Assembly (NCBI GenBank): GCA_040879985.1
Contig: JBBDJH010000014.1
Coordinates: forward strand, 1 to 64,000
Length of the DNA: 64,000 nt
Reading direction: 5' to 3'
DNA from: VRUE01 sp040879985
GTDB lineage: Bacteria; Actinomycetota; Thermoleophilia; Solirubrobacterales; 70-9
Below are positions 29,353-37,810 of the stretch, piece after piece. The notes below the pieces were generated by a model. It did no database searches, was not told the DNA's origin, and saw only the letters and a program-made list of their open reading frames with translations. Position numbers and translations under genes: made by a program. Position 1 is the stretch's first letter. Each line of letters begins with the position of its first letter.

Positions 29353-29402
29353 TGGGATTTACAAGTCTACAGATTGGGATCTTTCCTTCTACGATCTGGG
29401 AT
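29353..29402. promoter_or_regulatory. Three TGGGAT direct repeats at 22-bp spacing
   Basis: TGGGAT occurs at 29353, 29375 and 29397, exactly two helical turns apart, in the AT-rich region upstream of the DUF4143 ATPase gene (start 29331, minus strand). The surrounding bases TTTGGGATTT, ATTGGGATCT and TCTGGGATTT are also alike. This suggests cooperative binding of a regulator, perhaps the winged helix of the ATPase itself. Confidence 0.6.
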
Positions 29403-29423
29403 TTAATCGAGCGCGACATCGGC

Positions 29424-30686
<1,263 letters not shown>

Positions 30687-30700
30687 CGGGGGAACCTAAC

Positions 30701-31264
30701 TCAGCGTCGCTTGTAGCGCGCGAACAACTCTCCGTTGTCCTCGAGCAACCACGCCAATTCCAACTCGATCTCACCGGCAAGCTCTCCGCTCAGCAGGGTG
30801 GGGCCACCGCCACCGGCCAGCTTCGGCGCAATCGTCAGGAACAGCTCATCGACCAAGCCCAGCTCTTGGAGCGAGCTATGGAGCGTCGGCCCTCCCTCGC
30901 AGAGCAGCGCTCGCACTCCCTGTTCACGCTGTTCGCGCAGCAGGGCCTCCAGATCCGCCGGGCCGTCCGGCGCACACTCAACCACGACGAGCGGCTTCGC
31001 GATCCTCTCGTAGCCCTCGGCCCGTTTCGTCCCGGCGCCGATCATCACCGCGTCGAAGCGCTTGCGCAGACCAACCAGCATCGCGGTATCTATCTCCGAC
31101 CCGATGGGTCCCGACACGCCTTCGATCGCAGCTTGCCCGTCGACCGTGGCGGCGAAGTTCATCGCGATGAACGGGCGGTCCTCGCGCGCCCCGTCGCCGG
31201 GGCGGTAGGACTCGAGCTGCTCCTCCACCGTGACCGGGCCGGGATCGGGGAGCAGTCGCCGCAC
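30701..31264 (-). CDS. Pyrimidine reductase family protein (RibD C-terminal fold)
   Basis: 187 aa. DHFR/RibD C-terminal-like fold: PFIAMNFAATVDGQAAIEG (about 31-49), FDAVMIGAGTKRAEGYE (about 68-84) and LLCEGGPTLHSSLQELGLVD (about 125-144). Actinobacterial members start M-R-R-L-x-P-x-P, matching the GTG at 31264 (MRRLLPDPGPV). It is about 40-60 residues shorter than I expect for the family, with the segment between RAEGYE and PLVVV condensed. It may reduce a flavin or pterin precursor. It starts 5 bp after the sulfotransferase stop, so the two share a transcript. Confidence 0.8.
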   Translation of the reverse strand: MRRLLPDPGPVTVEEQLESYRPGDGAREDRPFIAMNFAATVDGQAAIEGVSGPIGSEIDTAMLVGLRKRFDAVMIGAGTKRAEGYERIAKPLVVVECAPDGPADLEALLREQREQGVRALLCEGGPTLHSSLQELGLVDELFLTIAPKLAGGGGPTLLSGELAGEIELELAWLLEDNGELFARYKRR

Positions 31265-31269
31265 AGCGC

Positions 31270-32259
31270 TCAGGAGTAGTCGTGCCAGCCGGCGAACTCG
31301 CGGCCGGCGAATTCCTGCAGGGCGGCGACGTCGGCGCCGAAGCGGCCGCGGATCGTCTCGAAGAGGTCGTCGGGCAGCTCCGGCTTCGGCGCCGGCGGCT
31401 TCTCCGGGTCGTGGACGACCTTCTCGACGATCCAGCGCAGCGACTCCGGCAGGCGGTCGAAATTGCGGTCGAAGGAGCGCAGCCCCGGCAGCTTGATCGC
31501 TTTCTCCATGAACTGGTATTTGTCGCTCTGCTTGGCGCTCGACTTCTCCCACTCGCGGTCGAACTGCTCCGAGGTGAAGCTCTCGTCGACGCCGGCGAAG
31601 CGGAACGCCTTGCGCATCGTCTCCTCGCGCTCGCGCTGCAGCTCCTCCTGCGCGATCAGCTCGATCTGCTCACGGTCGAACAGCTCCAGGTAGGGCTGCA
31701 GCTGCAGCCAGTACAGCGAGCGGTGGATGTAGGAGGAGTCGGGCTGGGAGAGGGTCGCGACCAGCTCGCGGGTCTCGTAGCCGGCGCCGGTCGCGTGCAC
31801 CCAGTGGGAGAGGATCCGCTTGATCGGGTCGCGCACCATGTAGATCAGGCGGGCGTCGGGGCAGTGCTCCCTGATCCGCGCCGCGACGCCCTCAAAGCGG
31901 GGCAGGTTGGTGTAGTGCGGCGAGGACTCGCCGCGCACCGGCAGGCGGCCGTCGAAGCGGCTCGCGTACCAGTCGAGGCCGAGGTCCCAGTTGAGCTGCT
32001 CGACGAAGAAGTTGAGCTCCTTCGGCTTCGACATGTCGATTTCGGGATGCAGGCCGAGGTAGTGGTGGATGCTCGTCGTGCCGCACTTGAGGCCGCCGAC
32101 GATGATCAGGTTGGGCAGCTCCGCGTGGCGTTTGCGCCGCCGCCGCAGGCGGCTCTTGCGGTCGCCGGTGAAGCGCTCGCGAGCGCGAGCGCACATCGCC
32201 TCGTCGGCGGGGTCGCGGGGGGCCGCCGGGGCTGTATGAGTCGTCGGGGGCTCGGACAC
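31270..32259 (-). CDS. Sulfotransferase family protein
   Basis: 329 aa. The 5'-phosphosulfate-binding loop LIIVGGLKCGTTSIHHYL (51-68) and the 3'-phosphate motif RLIYMVRDPIKRILSHW (about 137-153) are typical of PAPS-dependent sulfotransferases of the heparan-sulfate/Stf type. The acceptor is unknown; a carbohydrate or lipid is likely. Start GTG 32259 gives MSEPPTTH; the first ~45 residues are Arg-rich and probably not part of the fold. It faces the flippase-like gene with only 21 bp between the start codons, and the pyrimidine reductase gene follows it. Confidence 0.87.
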   Translation of the reverse strand: MSEPPTTHTAPAAPRDPADEAMCARARERFTGDRKSRLRRRRKRHAELPNLIIVGGLKCGTTSIHHYLGLHPEIDMSKPKELNFFVEQLNWDLGLDWYASRFDGRLPVRGESSPHYTNLPRFEGVAARIREHCPDARLIYMVRDPIKRILSHWVHATGAGYETRELVATLSQPDSSYIHRSLYWLQLQPYLELFDREQIELIAQEELQREREETMRKAFRFAGVDESFTSEQFDREWEKSSAKQSDKYQFMEKAIKLPGLRSFDRNFDRLPESLRWIVEKVVHDPEKPPAPKPELPDDLFETIRGRFGADVAALQEFAGREFAGWHDYS

Positions 32260-32280
32260 GAGCGGGCTAGTCTAGCCGTC

Positions 32281-33255
32281 ATGCCGCTCGCCGACTTCGC
32301 ATCGAGCGCCGAGGCGTTCGGCCGCGCCACGACGCAGTTCTTCGGCCATCTCTCGGACATCGAGTGGGCGCCCTTCGCGCTCGCCCTGCTCTGCCTGGCG
32401 GCGATGCAGCTGGCCCGCGCCCGCGGCTGGCGCAACGTCCTGCGCGCCGCCTACCCCGCCGCCCGCATCCCCTACCTGCCGCTCGCCGCCGCCTACCTGG
32501 CCGGCGCCGGGATCAACGCGATCCTGCCCGCGCGGGCCGGCGACGTGACCAAAGTCTTCCTGGTCAAACGGCAGATCCCGGGGTCGTCCTACCCGGCGGT
32601 CACCTCGTCCTTCCTGGTCCAGTCCGTCTTCGACACGACCGCCGGCCTGCTGGTCTTCTTCTACGCGGTCTCGCAGGGCCTGCTGCCGCGGCCGCCCCAG
32701 CTGCCCAACCTGCCCGCCTTCGAGATCTCCTTCTGGGCCGAACACCCGCAGGCCTTCCTGATCGCGACCGGGGCGCTGCTGCTGGCGATCGCGATCGCGG
32801 TCTACCTGCTGGCGCACCGCGTGCGGGCCTTCTGGGCGCGGGTCCGGCAGGGGGTCGTGATCCTGCGCACGCCGCGCCGCTACCTGCGCCAGGTCGCGGC
32901 CTGGCAGGGGGTCGGCTGGCTCTTCCGCTTCGCCGCCTTCTGGTTCTTCCTCGAGGCCTTCGGGATCGGCGGCTCGGTGGCGAACGTGATGCTGGTGATG
33001 AGCGTCCAGGCGATCGCCAACATCGTCCCGTTTACGCCGGGCGGCGCCGGCGCCCAGCAGGCGCTGCTGGTCGCGACCCTGAACGGGCCCACCCGCACCG
33101 CCGTGCTCTCCTTCTCGGTCGGCACGCAGATCGCGATGGCGGTCTGGTCGGTCGTGCTCGGCTTCGCCGCGATCCTGCTCGCCTTCCGGACTACGGACTG
33201 GCGAGGACTGATCAAACAAGCCGAGGAGGACCGCAGCCGCGAGGCCCCCGCCTGA
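32281..33255 (+). CDS. Flippase-like (LPG synthase transmembrane) protein
   Basis: 324 aa, integral membrane protein with about eight helices, matching the UPF0104/lysylphosphatidylglycerol-synthetase transmembrane domain family. Hallmarks are the early AAYLAGAGINAILPARAGD (about 77-95) and the late NIVPFTPGGAGAQQALLV (about 247-264). Such proteins are thought to flip lipids; no synthetase domain is attached. Start ATG 32281. It has a compact divergent arrangement with the sulfotransferase gene, which may be a functional link to surface lipid or glycan modification. A 47-bp hairpin begins 3 nt after the stop. Confidence 0.85.
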   Translation: MPLADFASSAEAFGRATTQFFGHLSDIEWAPFALALLCLAAMQLARARGWRNVLRAAYPAARIPYLPLAAAYLAGAGINAILPARAGDVTKVFLVKRQIPGSSYPAVTSSFLVQSVFDTTAGLLVFFYAVSQGLLPRPPQLPNLPAFEISFWAEHPQAFLIATGALLLAIAIAVYLLAHRVRAFWARVRQGVVILRTPRRYLRQVAAWQGVGWLFRFAAFWFFLEAFGIGGSVANVMLVMSVQAIANIVPFTPGGAGAQQALLVATLNGPTRTAVLSFSVGTQIAMAVWSVVLGFAAILLAFRTTDWRGLIKQAEEDRSREAPA

Positions 33256-33257
33256 GC

Positions 33258-33304
33258 TTCCGGTGCGACTTATGCAGCTATAGGCGGCATAAGTCGCACC
33301 GGAA
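33258..33304. repeat. 47-bp perfect-arm hairpin with CTATAG centre
   Basis: Perfect 18-bp arms TTCCGGTGCGACTTATGC / GCATAAGTCGCACCGGAA flank AGCTATAGGCG. It lies 3 nt after the flippase-like gene stop and 5 nt before the stop of the convergent gene, so probably acts as a bidirectional transcript end. The centre resembles those of 6937 and 9737; the arms do not. Confidence 0.8.
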
Positions 33305-33308
33305 CCGG

Positions 33309-33980
33309 TCAGCTCGACCAGCCGGGGTAGCGGGACGCCACTTTCCACTGCCACGGGGGGCGTTCGTGCGCCGGGAACTCGTAGTGGTCGCGGCCGGGCA
33401 GGGTCTCGAGCGGGACCAGGGCGGGGTCGTCCTTGAGCAGGACGCGGACCTGGCTCGCCGCCTCGACCTCGGCCGGGCCGGCGCGGCGCACGACTCGCTC
33501 CCAGCCGAGCCCCGGCCGGTAGAGCCAGTAGGTCAGCTCGACCCAGCCGAGGCCGCGGCGTCGGTCGTGGATCTCGGTAAAGGCGGTGGTGCGGCGGTTG
33601 GAGGCGGTCAGGTGGAGCCCGGCGGCGCCGGGCCTCGGCACGGCGCAGCTCTCGCGCCGGCAGCGGCGGAAGTCGACCGGGACGAGCGGCAGCCCGGCCG
33701 GGCCCGGCCGGGCGGCGGGCGCCGGCGCGAGGGCGCGGGCGAGCCGGGCCAGCGGCCAGCCGTAGGCGGGGACCAGCGGGTGGCGGCGGCAGGGGTCGGG
33801 GATGCGCGGCGCGCAGGCGATCCGCCGCGCGATCGTCCCGCCCAGCGCCTTGCGGGGGTCGATCTCGCCGCCCGCCGCGAGGGCGCTGATCGCGGCCAGC
33901 AGCAACAGCGCGATCAGCCCGGCGAGCCCCGCCTGCTCGACGCTCGCCGTCCCCCGCTCGCCTTCTCCGCGGCTGCCCAT
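33309..33980 (-). CDS. TadE/Flp-like membrane-anchored protein
   Basis: 223 aa, not firmly recognised. The N-terminus GERGTASVEQAGLAGLIALLLLAAI (from about residue 6) looks like the Flp/TadE pilin-like start, with a charged leader, a Glu at the fifth position after the processing site and one hydrophobic helix. The rest is extracytoplasmic, Arg/Pro-rich, with several Cys (IACAPRIPDPCRR, RRCRRESCAVP) that could pair. C-terminal WVELTYWLYRPGLGWE is beta-like. No other Tad genes are nearby. ATG 33980 was chosen over an upstream start that would overlap non-conserved sequence. Confidence 0.65.
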   Translation of the reverse strand: MGSRGEGERGTASVEQAGLAGLIALLLLAAISALAAGGEIDPRKALGGTIARRIACAPRIPDPCRRHPLVPAYGWPLARLARALAPAPAARPGPAGLPLVPVDFRRCRRESCAVPRPGAAGLHLTASNRRTTAFTEIHDRRRGLGWVELTYWLYRPGLGWERVVRRAGPAEVEAASQVRVLLKDDPALVPLETLPGRDHYEFPAHERPPWQWKVASRYPGWSS

Positions 33981-34072
33981 GGCGACGACGCTAGGGGCCG
34001 CCGGCGCGCGTGTGGCGCGATCAAAGACAAGATTCCGCACGGCCTTCCGCGCGTCTGCTTACATTCATCGGG

Positions 34073-34342
34073 ATGGAGGGCGGTGGCTTCAACCTTTTCG
34101 GCGACCCGGACGACTTCCGTGCCCGCATGGAGGAGCTCAGCGAACAGATGCAGTCCTCGCAGCGGGTCGCCTGGGCCGACAACGCGATCCGCCTCGCCGC
34201 GGATCTGACCGTGGCTTCGATCGGGCAGATCGAGCTCAGCGGCAGCAGCGACGAGCAGGCGATGCAGGTCCGCGACGCGATCCGCGTCCTCTTCCCCGAG
34301 GCTGTCACGCTGGTGCGCGAGGCCAGGGAAGGCATGTCCTGA
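34073..34342 (+). CDS. Small hypothetical protein, 89 aa
   Basis: Not recognised. Acidic, mostly helical 89-aa protein (MEGGGFNLFGDPDDFRARME ... LFPEAVTLVREAREGMS) with an early helix MEELSEQMQSSQRVAWADNA and a central RLAADLTVASIGQIEL. No membrane segment. The short length, methionine spacing and codon use support a real gene. It lies divergent to the TadE-like gene with 92 bp between starts, and the stop is followed at once by a fragment of a palindromic element. Confidence 0.6.
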   Translation: MEGGGFNLFGDPDDFRARMEELSEQMQSSQRVAWADNAIRLAADLTVASIGQIELSGSSDEQAMQVRDAIRVLFPEAVTLVREAREGMS

Positions 34343-34377
34343 GGGGCTATCCCGGTAGGGGTTCCACTTAACTTGAG
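34343..34377. repeat. Half-copy of the 60879 palindromic element
   Basis: CCGGTAGGGGTTCCACTTAACTT here matches, with one difference, the reverse complement of the right end of the element at 60879-60991 (split: CCGGTAGGGG then TTCCACTTAACTT). The other half is missing. It fills the 35 bp between two convergent stop codons. Confidence 0.6.
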
Positions 34378-35025
34378 CTAGAGGAGCTCGAAACGTAGGG
34401 AGATGGCGCCGCCGCGCTTTGTGGCGGCGGCGATTAGCTCTAGCGGGATGGCGACGATCAGGGCTGGGAGGGCTACGACGATGCTGACGAAGGCGTCGAG
34501 CTGGCGTTGCCAGGGCTTCTCGGCGGGGACCGCGGCGCTGCGGCCGAGGGCGCCGAGGGCGATGTTGCGGCCGAAGGTGAAGCCGTTGAGGATCGTCTGC
34601 CACATCGCCGCGATGCCGGCGCCCGGGGACCAGCGGGCGGAGGCGACCACCTGGTCGCGGTGGGCGACGAGGCGGCGCACCGCCTCGGTCGTGAACAGGT
34701 ACTGGGCGCCGCCCTCGAGGCCGGACCAGCCGGCGCCGCCGATCCAGGCCGAGAAGCCGCCCCGGTTGGCGATCCTCGCGGCCTGCCCGGCGGCGACCCG
34801 GTCCAGCGCCCGCAGCGCATCCTCGGCGCCACCCGGCTCGCCGACGACGCCGAGCCCGCAGCTCTCGCAGCGACTCACCGGCCCGGCCAGGCCCGGCCGG
34901 TCGTCGATCCAGCCGAACAGCGGCTCGCCGCAGGCGGGGCAGGGGGGGTTGCCCGGCCCGGCGCCCGCCTCGAGTGGGACGACCGGCGTGTGCCGTGCTC
35001 TGCCGATACCTTGCTCCGCGGTCAT
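34378..35025 (-). CDS. Zinc-ribbon membrane protein, hypothetical
   Basis: 215 aa, not recognised. An N-terminal zinc ribbon with CPACGEPLFGW (about 29-39) and CESCGLGVVG (about 53-62) is followed by a helical region (FTTEAVRRLVAHRDQVVASA, about 110-130) and a C-terminal hydrophobic segment (IVVALPALIVAIPLELIAAA, about 181-200) ending RGGAISLRFELL. The hydrophobic helix plus flanking region resembles the C-terminal membrane part of some actinobacterial methyltransferase-like proteins. It is convergent with the 89-aa gene and divergent from the CBS gene (20 bp between starts). The 3' 150 bp have a lower third-position GC. Confidence 0.6.
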   Translation of the reverse strand: MTAEQGIGRARHTPVVPLEAGAGPGNPPCPACGEPLFGWIDDRPGLAGPVSRCESCGLGVVGEPGGAEDALRALDRVAAGQAARIANRGGFSAWIGGAGWSGLEGGAQYLFTTEAVRRLVAHRDQVVASARWSPGAGIAAMWQTILNGFTFGRNIALGALGRSAAVPAEKPWQRQLDAFVSIVVALPALIVAIPLELIAAATKRGGAISLRFELL

Positions 35026-35045
35026 TGGCCGGTAGCGTACGCCCC

Positions 35046-35492
35046 GTGCGCCTCAGCGAGATCATGACCGCCGGAGTCGTCACGGCCGCGCCGGGGGCGA
35101 GCGCCGCCTCGGTCGCGCGGCAGATGCGCGACAACCGGGTCGGCTCGGTCGTGATCGTCGACCCGGCCGGCTCGCCGGTGGCGATGATCACCGACCGCGA
35201 CCTCGCCGTGCGCGTCTTCGCCGAGGGCGTCGATCCGCAGGCCTCGATCGGCGACCACGCATCGCGGCCGCTGATCTGCGGCGAGCCGGAGATGGAGCTC
35301 GACGAGGCGGCGGCGCTGATGGTCCAGCACCGGGTGCGGCGGCTGCCGGTCGTCGATGGCGATAGCCTCGCGGGCATCGTCACGCTCGATGACATCGCGG
35401 TGCGGACCGGCAACCTCGAGGTCGCCCAGAGGATGACCGCCGAGGTGATCGAGGGCGCGCTGCCCCAGTTCTACTTCCACGAGCGGGGCTGA
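35046..35492 (+). CDS. CBS-domain protein
   Basis: 148 aa with two tandem CBS domains: MTAGVVTAAPGASAASVARQ to MITDRDLAVRVFAEG (about 7-60) and the second with MVQHRVRRLPVVDGDSLAGI to VTLDDIAV (about 93-125). Stand-alone CBS pairs bind adenine nucleotides and act as energy or redox sensors on partner proteins; the partner is unknown. GTG 35046 was chosen because MRLSEIMTAG is the canonical start of such proteins. The next gene starts 7 bp downstream on the same strand, so the two are probably co-transcribed. Confidence 0.88.
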   Translation: MRLSEIMTAGVVTAAPGASAASVARQMRDNRVGSVVIVDPAGSPVAMITDRDLAVRVFAEGVDPQASIGDHASRPLICGEPEMELDEAAALMVQHRVRRLPVVDGDSLAGIVTLDDIAVRTGNLEVAQRMTAEVIEGALPQFYFHERG

Positions 35493-35499
35493 GCGAGTC

Positions 35500-36312
35500 T
35501 TGAACCCGAGCAAGGCGGCGGTTCTGGCCTGGGAGGAGCGCTGGTCGCGGCCGGTTGCGGCGGCGGCTCTCGGCGGGATCCTGCTGATCGTCATCGCGAT
35601 CGTCGTCGCCACCCAGGCGGTCGGCGGCAGCGACGGCGACTCGGAGCTGCTCCGCAACGTCGAGGCCAATCGCAGCGCCCAGCTGCTCTCCAGCATCCTG
35701 CAGGCGATCGGCGTCGCCCTGCTGGCGGCGCCGCTCTACTACCTCTTCCGCGCCGCCAACGCGCGCAGCGAGACGATGCGCGGCCAGCTCGTCGGCGTGG
35801 TCGTCGCGGCGCCGCTGTTCCTCGGCGTGCTGGCGATCCTCAGCGGCCTCGCGACCCTCAGCGCCGCCTCCGACTTCGTCGCCGACGAGGTGCCGCGGCT
35901 GGTCGCGAACGGGGTCTCGCTGAGCAGCGAGCGGGCCAACGACGTCGCCAACGACACGATCGTCGACGCGCCCCTGCGCCCGCTTGCCGCCGGCTTCGGG
36001 CTCGGTGGCCAGATCGGCTTCCTCGTCGCGATGTTCTATACCTCGATGCACGCGATGCGGACCGGCCTGCTGACCCGCTTCTGGGGCTCGCTGGGGATGG
36101 CGCTGGGCGCCGTCTCCTTCCTCTTCTTCCAGTTCGCCCTGCTCTGGTTCGTCTACCTCGGCCTGCTGCTCGCCGGCTGGGTGCCGGGCGGCAAGCCGCC
36201 GGCCTGGACCAGCGGCGAAGCCGAGCCCTGGCCGACCCCGGGTGAGAAGGCCGCCGAGGGGCTGGAGGAGGGGGAATCGGACGACCCTCCCGGGGAGGGC
36301 AAAACCCCGTAG
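35500..36312 (+). CDS. Polytopic membrane protein, hypothetical
   Basis: 270 aa with about five hydrophobic helices (VAAAALGGILLIVIAIVVAT, VALLAAPLYYLFRAA, QLVGVVVAAPLFLGVLAIL, GLGGQIGFLVAMFYTSMHAM, GMALGAVSFLFFQFALLWFV). The C-terminal ~45 residues are hydrophilic (WTSGEAEPWPTPGEKAAEGL). No family assigned. TTG 35500 follows the CBS gene by 7 bp. Its last 160 bp overlap the 3' end of thyX on the other strand, where both coding sequences are low complexity. Confidence 0.72.
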   Translation: MNPSKAAVLAWEERWSRPVAAAALGGILLIVIAIVVATQAVGGSDGDSELLRNVEANRSAQLLSSILQAIGVALLAAPLYYLFRAANARSETMRGQLVGVVVAAPLFLGVLAILSGLATLSAASDFVADEVPRLVANGVSLSSERANDVANDTIVDAPLRPLAAGFGLGGQIGFLVAMFYTSMHAMRTGLLTRFWGSLGMALGAVSFLFFQFALLWFVYLGLLLAGWVPGGKPPAWTSGEAEPWPTPGEKAAEGLEEGESDDPPGEGKTP

Positions 36313-37256
36313 CGGCTGGGCTGCGTCGGGCCCAGCGGGTTCGCCTCCCCGCCGAGTGTCTTGCGGAACTGCAGCCAGCCGCGGAAGTTGCCGCTCCACT
36401 CGCTCTCGCCCAGCTCCTCCTCGCTCAGCGGGCGCGCCGGGTGCTCCAGCGGCGACATATGGCCGCTGGTCAGCAGGCGCTCGCAGAGCTCGACGTCGGC
36501 GGAGAGGTCGCGCCTGCCGGCGTGGGTCAGGTAGCTGACCCTGGCGCAGCGCCCGGCCGAGACCTTGACCAGCCGCTCGGCCGAGTCGACCTCCGCGCGG
36601 TCCTCGGGCCGCACCAGCGGCAGGTGCCACTCGTCCTCGCGCAGCTCGGCGGGCTCGGAGCGCTCGATCGCGGCCCGCATCTCGCTTGCCGCCTGGCGGA
36701 TCTCCGGCTGGGCGTCGGGGTGGCAGCGCAGGTTGAAGAAGTTCTCCCACTCGGTCGCGGTGACGATCACGGTGTGCCACATGAACGGCTCGAGCAGCCG
36801 GTTGGCGACCTGCTTGTGGACGTTCAGCCAGCCCTCCGGCTGGGCCTTCGCCGCGATCGCCCGCTCGATCTCGTCGAGGCGCGCCGCCAGATCGGTCTCG
36901 CCCGCGCCGGCTTCCGGCCCGGCGACCAGGCCGAGCACCCGCAGCACGGCGTCGTCGCGGGCGCCCAGCCACTCGCGCTCGGCCGCCGCCCTGGCCTCGC
37001 CGGTAAGCGGCGGGCCGGCCTGCATGCCCGGCTGGTTGGAGCCGAATTCGAGCGGCACGAACGGGTGCTCGAGCACGCGGCGCAGCTGCTTGACGATCGG
37101 GATCGCCCGCGAGCTGGCCGAGTTGCGCGAGAAGACCCGGTGGGTGTTGAACTCGGCGAGGACGAAGCGCGGAAAGGTCACCTCGAGCGTGGTCAGCCGG
37201 TGGCTGGCGGGGGAGACCGAGTCGGCGAGCACGGTCGCGTCGATTTCGAAGCTCAC
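36153..37256 (-). CDS. thyX: FAD-dependent thymidylate synthase ThyX
   Basis: 367 aa. The ThyX motif region reads THRVFSRNSASSR (38-50), a variant of R-H-R-x(7)-S with the phage-like HRxFSRNSxSSR form, plus FMWHTVIVTATEWENFFNLR (about 160-180) and LTSGHMSPLEHPARPL (about 264-280). It makes dTMP from dUMP with FADH2. Residues ~318-367 (PSPGGSSDSPSSSPSAAF...) are a low-complexity tail that reads antisense across the end of the convergent membrane-protein gene for 160 bp, so the true C-terminus may have been extended by loss of an earlier stop. GTG start at 37256. Confidence 0.88.
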   Translation of the reverse strand: MSFEIDATVLADSVSPASHRLTTLEVTFPRFVLAEFNTHRVFSRNSASSRAIPIVKQLRRVLEHPFVPLEFGSNQPGMQAGPPLTGEARAAAEREWLGARDDAVLRVLGLVAGPEAGAGETDLAARLDEIERAIAAKAQPEGWLNVHKQVANRLLEPFMWHTVIVTATEWENFFNLRCHPDAQPEIRQAASEMRAAIERSEPAELREDEWHLPLVRPEDRAEVDSAERLVKVSAGRCARVSYLTHAGRRDLSADVELCERLLTSGHMSPLEHPARPLSEEELGESEWSGNFRGWLQFRKTLGGEANPLGPTQPSRYGVLPSPGGSSDSPSSSPSAAFSPGVGQGSASPLVQAGGLPPGTQPASSRPR

Positions 37257-37474
37257 CTCGCCAAGCTCTCAATCCGCACGGACGGAAAGGGAGTCACCGA
37301 AATGCAATATTTCGCGCCCGCTCTGTAAGGAGTTGCGCGCAGCGGCTTGACCCTGGACCGGGTGGCCGCTACCTCTTGGCGAAAGCCGGCGGCGGGGCGC
37401 GGGCGCGAGCAGGGAGGATGCATGCTTACGAAGGTAGCGACGGGGGAGGGGGCGGCAGCTCATGGTCTACCCTC
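37257..37474. other. Intergenic region upstream of thyX and the vapB-like gene
   Basis: 218 bp between divergent genes, without a convincing open frame. It holds a dyad CGAAATGCAATATTTCG (37298-37314) in the only AT-rich stretch, 41 bp before the thyX start, and a hairpin AGCGGC...GCCGCT (37341-37370) with an inner ACCC/GGGT. A structured leader or small RNA is possible; I recognise none. Confidence 0.35.
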
Positions 37475-37741
37475 ATGAGCATGAAGCGACTCAGGATCTC
37501 TGCCGGAGGACAGGTGTCTGTTCCCGCCGAGGTGCGCAATCGTTGGAAGTCCAAGGTCGTCGTCGCCGACGACCGGGGCGACCACCTGATCCTGCGTCCG
37601 GCCTCTACCGAGGATCCGATCGAGGCGGCCCGTGGGGCTTTCAAGAACTACCCCGGGCCCTCCACCGACGAGATGCGCCGCCTCGACCGAGAAGAGGAAC
37701 GGCGGTCGGAAGAGCGCAAGTTCGGCCCCGACCCGGATTGA
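37475..37741 (+). CDS. AbrB/MazE-type antitoxin, orphan VapB-like
   Basis: 88 aa. The N-terminal swapped-hairpin AbrB domain is seen in MKRLRISAGGQVSVPAEVRN and VVVADDRGDHLILRPAS (residues 3-45). The C-terminal acidic-basic tail (STDEMRRLDREEERRSEERK) is the usual toxin-binding region. The gene overlaps the start of a PIN-domain toxin gene by 4 bp, but only the first codons of that toxin remain, so the antitoxin is an orphan. ATG 37475 or 37481 are both possible. Confidence 0.8.
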   Translation: MSMKRLRISAGGQVSVPAEVRNRWKSKVVVADDRGDHLILRPASTEDPIEAARGAFKNYPGPSTDEMRRLDREEERRSEERKFGPDPD

Positions 37742-37782
37742 TCCTGCTCGACGCAAATGCCCTGATCGCATTGTTCTTTCCC
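37738..37782 (+). pseudogene. Truncated vapC, first codons only
   Basis: TTG at 37738 overlaps the antitoxin stop and opens ILLDANALIALFFP, the standard start of a VapC PIN toxin with the first catalytic Asp. After the Phe codons the sequence becomes a 25-bp palindrome (37776-37800) and runs into the end of the AEC transporter gene on the other strand. The remaining ~110 residues are absent. Confidence 0.75.
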
Positions 37783-37800
37783 GCGCATAGCGCGGGAAAG
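37776..37800. repeat. 25-bp perfect palindrome at the vapC breakpoint
   Basis: CTTTCCCGCGC-ATA-GCGCGGGAAAG. The centre GCGCATAGCGCGG resembles centres of the 45-bp elements (for example GGTATAGCGCGG at 12876). It marks the junction where vapC is cut off and lies 11 bp beyond the stop of the AEC transporter gene. Confidence 0.75.
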
Positions 37801-37810
37801 CGCAGGCTCG

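Noticed and set aside
37321..37440. Possible structured RNA gene (SRP RNA or similar) upstream of the vapB-like gene
   Set aside because: Hairpins are present but no conserved SRP, tmRNA, RNase P or riboswitch core could be matched by eye.
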